Shown here piece after piece: positions 60,028 to 64,000 of a DNA stretch of 64,000 nt. The stretch is from Paenibacillus segetis. GTDB taxonomy: Bacteria; Bacillota; Bacilli; Paenibacillales; Paenibacillaceae. The notes beneath the pieces were generated by a model that searched no databases, was not told where the DNA came from, and saw only the letters and a program-made list of their open reading frames with translations. The position numbers and the translations under genes are program-made. Each line of letters starts with the position of its first letter. The stretch's first letter is position 1. The stretch spans positions 1,860,001 through 1,924,000 of the forward strand of contig NZ_BMFT01000001.1 in NCBI RefSeq assembly GCF_014639155.1. The letters are read 5' to 3'.

Positions 60028-60666
60028 TTACTTCCACTGAGCAATACGGTCAATAGGAAGACGAGTTGTTCTGCGTGCTTCTTTAGCAGCTTTACCAACA
60101 GAAATGAGCATAACCGGAACATAACGTTCCTTCTCCATACCAAATGCATCCGCAATTCGAGATTTGTCATATCCACCAATTGGGTTTGTATCGTATCCAT
60201 GGGCGCGAGCAGAAAGCATAAGCTGCATGGATACCAGACCGCTGTCAATAAGAATCATTTCGCGAAAAGCTTGTGCTGGAATACGTCCAAAAAGATCCGT
60301 GTAGTTAGCCATCATTTGATCTTTAATCTCTTGCGGTAAATACCCTTTTTCCACAGCAGTACCCATAATTTCATCCGCATTTTCAAATGCTTTCATATCT
60401 GCGAAAACAGCAATAACTGCAGAGGAAGTTGTTACTTGTGTTTTGTTACCTGGTGCAAGCTCCTCAAGCTTCGATTTACCTTCCGGGCTATCAACGACAA
60501 GAAATCTCCAAGGCTGAAGATTAACCGATGACGGTGCTAAAGTTGCTTCTTCCAAAATTTCCGTCATTTCCTCACGGCTAATTTTGACCGCTGGATCGTA
60601 TACGCGTACAGAGCGCCGAGAAGTAATAATTTCTTTATAATTGTTGTTAAGGGTAGTTACAGTCAT
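60028..60666 (-). CDS. FMN nitroreductase family protein
   Basis: 212 residues. Nitroreductase fold: IITSRRSVRVYDPAVKISREEMTEILEEATLAPSSVNLQPWRFLVV at the FMN site and QLMLSARAHGYDTNPIGGYDKSRI. Probably reduces nitro compounds or quinones with NAD(P)H. Between the MarR regulator and the ABM protein on the same strand; a likely electrophile/quinone-stress operon. Confidence 0.92.
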   Translation of the reverse strand: MTVTTLNNNYKEIITSRRSVRVYDPAVKISREEMTEILEEATLAPSSVNLQPWRFLVVDSPEGKSKLEELAPGNKTQVTTSSAVIAVFADMKAFENADEIMGTAVEKGYLPQEIKDQMMANYTDLFGRIPAQAFREMILIDSGLVSMQLMLSARAHGYDTNPIGGYDKSRIADAFGMEKERYVPVMLISVGKAAKEARRTTRLPIDRIAQWK

Positions 60667-60687
60667 GTTTTTCTCTCCTAATCTCTA

Positions 60688-61149
60688 TTATGAATTGGTC
60701 TTACTTGTTTCTTTCATTTGGTGAATCTGGCTGTTTAGCTTCTGTAGTGCTTGAATAAGTCCAAGTCGTTCAGATTCCGTGAGGTTTACCTGCAGTTCCT
60801 CGAGAAATCGATCTTTCTCGGTTTTAAACATTGCTACTTTACTTTTGCCTTCTTCGGTTAGCTGAACTAATGTAATCCGGTTATCGCTCTCACACCTAGT
60901 TCGCTGAAGTATTCCTTCCGCTTCCAATTGCTGAACATGACGAGTCACCGCAGCTGGGTCAATAGACACTGCTTTCTGTAGTTCCGACTGGCTAATTTGG
61001 CCACCTGTTAGTTTGCAAAGGAGTTCGAGTCGATTGGGACTAACTCCAGCACATTGTTCAAATCGGGTCGCAATATGCTTGTTCAAATGCATTAGCAAGT
61101 ACAGCAGATCATTTGTATGGCATGTAGAGATGATAAAGACCTCCTTCAA
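60688..61149 (-). CDS. MarR-family regulator, start uncertain
   Basis: Up to 153 residues. Winged-helix core ISQSELQKAVSIDPAAVTRHVQQLEAEGILQRTRCESDNRITLVQLTEEGKSKV is clear. The only upstream start is a TTG at 61149 that overlaps the ribosome site AAGGAGG (61140-61146, minus strand), which is therefore inside the frame; no ATG or GTG lies at a normal distance behind it, and the first in-frame ATG is at residue 20. Cys residues near the start (STCHTN) and at EQCAG could sense redox stress. Controls the nitroreductase/ABM genes and perhaps the divergent LysE gene through the palindrome at 61153. Confidence 0.85.
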   Translation of the reverse strand: MKEVFIISTCHTNDLLYLLMHLNKHIATRFEQCAGVSPNRLELLCKLTGGQISQSELQKAVSIDPAAVTRHVQQLEAEGILQRTRCESDNRITLVQLTEEGKSKVAMFKTEKDRFLEELQVNLTESERLGLIQALQKLNSQIHQMKETSKTNS

Positions 61150-61152
61150 TTC

Positions 61153-61181
61153 ATTGACCCGTCAATGGTTGATGGGTCAAT
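61153..61181. promoter_or_regulatory. MarR-type operator palindrome
   Basis: ATTGACCC, then GTCAATGGTTGAT, then GGGTCAAT: perfect 8-bp arms with an inner TCAA/TTGA dyad, directly upstream of the MarR gene and between it and the divergent LysE gene. Best candidate for the MarR binding site. Confidence 0.65.
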
Positions 61182-61328
61182 AATAATTCAATATTGATAA
61201 AAAATCAAGTCCCAAGATATTGAAGTTGTCTGCCAGATCGAGATGTGACGGTCTTGCCTTCGCTTAAGAATTATATTAAAATCGTTGTTACGTGTTTTCA
61301 AAAGTACATATATTGGAAGGGAAATATC

Positions 61329-61964
61329 ATGGATATTTATTTGAAGTACTTACTGATCGGTCTTGCCATTGCGCTACCGGTCGGAGCTATTACTATCGAA
61401 ATGACCAAACAAGGTCTGAAAAATGGTTTCCTCCATGGATGGGCTGTTGGGTTGGGCGGAATGACGATCGACTTTGCATTAATTGTCTTGATGTCTTTGG
61501 GATTTGCTTCCTTCCTCTCACTTCCGTTCATTCAGATTCCGCTTTGGATGGTAGGCGCAGGATTTCTCGCTTTTCTAGGTTACGATTCTATTAAAAACGC
61601 GGACAAGGATATTACACCGGCAGACGAAAAAACAAAGAAATCATTCTGGAGTACTTATCGGAATGGCTTACTGGTGGCCGTATCACCTGGTAATCTAGTC
61701 TTCTGGGTATCCGTATTTGGAACGGTTCTTTCTGAGTCGTACATTTCTTCTGACAAATGGAATTTCGCAGGTGCTGCGATTGGTGTGCTGAGCGGCATTC
61801 TTATCCATGATCTCGGCTTGCTATCTATCGTTTCCGTGACACGAAAGGTCATGAGCCGTAAAATGATTAGAGCCGTCTCTGTCATTGCAGGAGTTCTACT
61901 GATCGGATTTTCAATCTATTTCGTTTATGAGTTCATCTTGGCGTTGTTGCCGTACATTTCATGA
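61329..61964 (+). CDS. LysE-family translocator
   Basis: 211 residues from the ATG at 61329 (frame open from 61245) with GGAAGGGAA. Six membrane segments, with LysE hallmarks YLLIGLAIALPVGAITIEMTKQGLKNGFLHGWAVGLGGMTIDF and NGLLVAVSPGNLVFWVSVFGTVLS. Probably exports an amino acid or small amphipathic molecule. Divergent from the MarR operon and possibly under the same operator. Followed by a strong terminator. Confidence 0.9.
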   Translation: MDIYLKYLLIGLAIALPVGAITIEMTKQGLKNGFLHGWAVGLGGMTIDFALIVLMSLGFASFLSLPFIQIPLWMVGAGFLAFLGYDSIKNADKDITPADEKTKKSFWSTYRNGLLVAVSPGNLVFWVSVFGTVLSESYISSDKWNFAGAAIGVLSGILIHDLGLLSIVSVTRKVMSRKMIRAVSVIAGVLLIGFSIYFVYEFILALLPYIS

Positions 61965-61986
61965 TTGTAAACCATAATGGTCGTGC

Positions 61987-62026
61987 ACAAAGAAGGAGTC
62001 CGCATCAGCGAACTCCTTCTTTGTCA
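61987..62026 (+). terminator. terminator after the LysE gene
   Basis: ACAAAGAAGGAGT, loop CCGCATCAGCGA, ACTCCTTCTTTGT. Near-perfect 13-bp stem. Confidence 0.85.
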
Positions 62027-62069
62027 CGCGATATAGATGAGCAACAAAATTCTATAAAATATAGTTCGT

Positions 62070-63455
62070 TCATATCTTTTGAGCCAGATATTGTTTGAAT
62101 CTTGTAAAATACTGCTCTGAGGCTTCCCAACGTCTCAGGTCTAACAAGGACATATCCTGTTTGCCATATTGATTTGGCGGTTGATAATACCGAGAAACAT
62201 AAGTTTCATTGTCGAGTGTATAGAAATAATACGCTCCATCAGGTGTCAGAATTTCAATCCTAGCGTTTAGATAGTCTCCATCCTCATCCGTATGCGCTTG
62301 GCGGAAGCTGTAACATTTTGAGCCGTCCCAGAACCCTTCATTCTCATCCTCATCCAACGATAATTCTTGAATAACAGGATGCTGCAAAATGTCATGGACA
62401 TATTGTACCTCAATGTTTCGTAAATAATACTCAGCCATATTAACGCAGGTCAACAACATAAGCCAGCAATCGCAAATCTCTTCTAGCTGTTCCTGAGACT
62501 CTTCTGTAATGTCCTCCCACTCAGACCCTTCATCCACGGTTCTCCTCAACAAACCGACGGAATGATCTTGCTCCACCCATATATAATAGTGATGGCGGTT
62601 ATCGTTCATATAAACGCTGAGATCCCGCTCATCCCCATCAGCATCAATATGCTCCTGTTGAACTTTGAAAAACACGTCTTCTTCCTGAAAATCAAACGAC
62701 TTCTTGTCATTCGGCATTAAAATGCATTGAGTCAATTTCAATATATTTTCTTCATTAATCGTATTATGGGTAAAATATAAATGACTAGCATCCTTTCTCG
62801 TGAAGGATCCATTGGATCCATTTATTTCTTTTAATGCGGAACGCCCTTCTCTAATAACGTTTACCAGCGTCCAAAAAGAAAACTCTGTTTCCTCCTCATC
62901 CATATCCAGAACCTCATCAATCAGCACCTCATGAATGCCTATCGGAAGTTCTTGGAATACTCCGTCCCCCTCCCACATATTTACGATGCAGAGGAACGAT
63001 TTCTGCCCATCTACGTTGATTCTGTACTCGTCATCCTGAACTAAAACCGTAGCGCTAAGATCACCTTTAACAATCGTTTCCCCATGATTATAGGAGCCAC
63101 ACAATATTTCCTCAATCATCAGATTGCCCGCAACATATATTTCCTGCCCGCCTACAGCCATATTTTTCGCACTCAAATTACCGGTCACCATAAGCCCTAT
63201 GGCTCCATCTGTCTCTTTATTATAGAGATTGTCTACAGCAAAATTTCCTTCAATAAAAATGATAATTACCTCTTTTTGTTCCGGAAAAGGCTCCTCCCAA
63301 TCCAAATTAAGAGAAGGCAGAATCAAATCCCCTTCATAATAAGCGGCAAGTTGCTCATCACTAAAATCCTGGTAAAATTTTGACCACCATGAACCTTCCG
63401 GAAACTTATCTGCGAGTTGACTAATAGGAATGAATTTGAAAATATTGTTGTTCAT
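62070..63455 (-). CDS. large hypothetical protein with a bactofilin-like beta-solenoid segment
   Basis: 461 residues from the ATG at 63455, ten bases after AAAGGA. Residues about 62-155 show the periodic beta-helix pattern of bactofilin/polymer-forming proteins (VIIIFIEGNFAVDNLYNKE, IGLMVTGNLSAKNMAVGGQE, IYVAGNLMIEEILCGSY, TIVKGDLSATVLV). The rest is acidic and of mixed structure, without a recognised domain. No signal peptide. Similar composite proteins occur as immunity proteins of polymorphic toxins and near SUFU-domain proteins, which is consistent with the neighbour at 63788, but this is inference. Confidence 0.6.
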   Translation of the reverse strand: MNNNIFKFIPISQLADKFPEGSWWSKFYQDFSDEQLAAYYEGDLILPSLNLDWEEPFPEQKEVIIIFIEGNFAVDNLYNKETDGAIGLMVTGNLSAKNMAVGGQEIYVAGNLMIEEILCGSYNHGETIVKGDLSATVLVQDDEYRINVDGQKSFLCIVNMWEGDGVFQELPIGIHEVLIDEVLDMDEEETEFSFWTLVNVIREGRSALKEINGSNGSFTRKDASHLYFTHNTINEENILKLTQCILMPNDKKSFDFQEEDVFFKVQQEHIDADGDERDLSVYMNDNRHHYYIWVEQDHSVGLLRRTVDEGSEWEDITEESQEQLEEICDCWLMLLTCVNMAEYYLRNIEVQYVHDILQHPVIQELSLDEDENEGFWDGSKCYSFRQAHTDEDGDYLNARIEILTPDGAYYFYTLDNETYVSRYYQPPNQYGKQDMSLLDLRRWEASEQYFTRFKQYLAQKI

Positions 63456-63473
63456 GCATTGTTTTCCTTTCAT

Positions 63474-63787
63474 TAAAATTTCATTATTCTACATGAACCT
63501 TATTTATATTTCTGGTATGTCGAGACATAACCGCAGACCAGCTAACTGGCCAGGCATATTTATTAATGGTAATTGCAGCTCAGTCAATAGCATTGCCCAT
63601 TGTGAAGGGTGTTGAAATGGATAAAATCCGGCAGCACCTCCACGAACGATTATCTTATCCTTCGCTCCTCCAATGCGGGTGAATGCCGCAATGGCGAGAC
63701 CTGCTATGCCAAAAATATTAGCAGCGGCCTTATTGAACCTGCTATCACCAAATTGCGTAAGGCAAACTTAATATTATTGAACCGTAA
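63474..63787. other. intergenic with a decayed coding tract
   Basis: About 310 bases. On the plus strand, frames at 63500-63660 read DITADQLTGQAYLLMVIAAQ and SIALPIVKGVEMDKIRQHLH, and another frame at 63660-63790 continues CRNGETCYAKNISSGLIEPA, which suggests a frameshifted small gene. No family recognised. Confidence 0.3.
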
Positions 63788-64000
63788 TTAATAGGGACGT
63801 GTGGGATCTATTATTGAATGCTGAAGGTTTTCTATGTAATCATCAAATGCATCTATGCCTTCATGTAAAATTATATGTGCTTCATTATTCGTAATGGGTA
63901 CAACCCATAAGACACTAATGATTTCTTCACCTATTTTTATTTCTTCTAAATCCTCACTTTCTCCCCTTAATTCATCAACCAAGAGGGCTTTTGTAGTCCA
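63788..64000 (-). CDS. suppressor-of-fused (SUFU) domain protein, partial
   Basis: The frame enters from the right edge and ends at the TAA at 63788. The last 70 residues read TTKALLVDELRGESEDLEEI, KIGEEIISVLWVVPITNNEA, HIILHEGIDAFDDYIENLQH and SIIDPTRPY. The 'LWVVPIT..E..FI...G..AF......' stretch is the C-terminal mark of bacterial SUFU-domain proteins, many of which are immunity proteins of secreted toxins. The N-terminal two-thirds lies outside the window. Confidence 0.6.
   Translation of the reverse strand, partial: WTTKALLVDELRGESEDLEEIKIGEEIISVLWVVPITNNEAHIILHEGIDAFDDYIENLQHSIIDPTRPY

Noticed and set aside
1..64000. CRISPR arrays, rRNA or tRNA genes
   Set aside because: No regularly spaced direct repeats of 24-37 bases with unique spacers, no rRNA stretches, and no cloverleaf with GTTCGAATC-type arm was found on reading both strands.

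Overview
The window looks like a chromosomal accessory region of a low-to-medium GC, spore-forming Firmicute, most likely Paenibacillus or a close relative. The reasons are a YesM/YesN-type two-component pair joined to an LplABC-type oligosaccharide transporter, an S-layer-homology protein fused to a GH3 domain, stalk-domain (copper amine oxidase N-terminal) and VanW-family proteins, and strong AGGAGG ribosome binding sites with many TTG/GTG starts. No rRNA, tRNA, CRISPR array or intact transposase was seen.

Layout. (1) 1-581: N-terminal part of a 7TM sensor protein leaving the left edge. (2) About 0.9-8.0 kb: an AT-rich array of small same-strand genes (GNAT acetyltransferases, P-loop kinases, VOC protein, DUF4188-type protein, unknowns), separated by long imperfect inverted repeats. 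Each repeat has paired outer boxes (..TAAC / GTTA..) and paired inner boxes (GTATTCAC / GTGAATAC or covarying versions) with unequal spacers, as in integron attC sites, but no integrase is present. This is the most unusual part of the window. (3) 8.0-9.9 kb: EamA transporter, then an ArsR/AHSA1 pair. (4) 10.0-18.1 kb: beta-glucan utilisation locus (GH16 enzyme, divergent ABC importer, sensor kinase, AraC-type regulator). (5) 18.3-26.5 kb: small lipoprotein, a KAS III-like enzyme with a SpoIIAA-like neighbour, VanW protein, serine hydrolase, an RNA-ligase remnant, and an Rrf2 regulator with a YdcZ transporter sharing a twin operator. (6) 26.6-43.3 kb: scarred, mostly minus-strand region with a polysaccharide deacetylase, a rearranged two-component locus with a duplicated gene end, remnants of DNA ligase, TetR and VOC genes, and three clusters of approximately 19-bp repeats with 30-bp periodicity that look like orphan transposon ends. 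Intact genes here include an SDR-like reductase, LysR, DUF2975/XRE pair, alpha/beta hydrolase, GNAT, VOC, DJ-1 and WYL proteins. (7) 43.5-53.4 kb: SLH-GH3 protein, stalk-domain protein, S41 peptidase lipoprotein, and a five-gene ABC/two-component operon of lantibiotic-immunity type. (8) 53.6-64 kb: two CDF metal exporters, DUF1963, DsrE and AlkA genes, an ECF sigma/anti-sigma pair, a MarR-nitroreductase-monooxygenase operon divergent from a LysE exporter, a bactofilin-like repeat protein, and the end of a suppressor-of-fused-type gene.

How parts work together. The GH16/LplABC/YesMN block forms a sense-import-degrade unit. The 49-53 kb block is a self-contained envelope-stress or peptide-resistance module. 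The 58-61 kb block holds two autoregulated stress modules. The first 8 kb behaves like a capture array of unrelated small adaptive genes. Identifications are from reading the sequence and family knowledge; no database search was possible.
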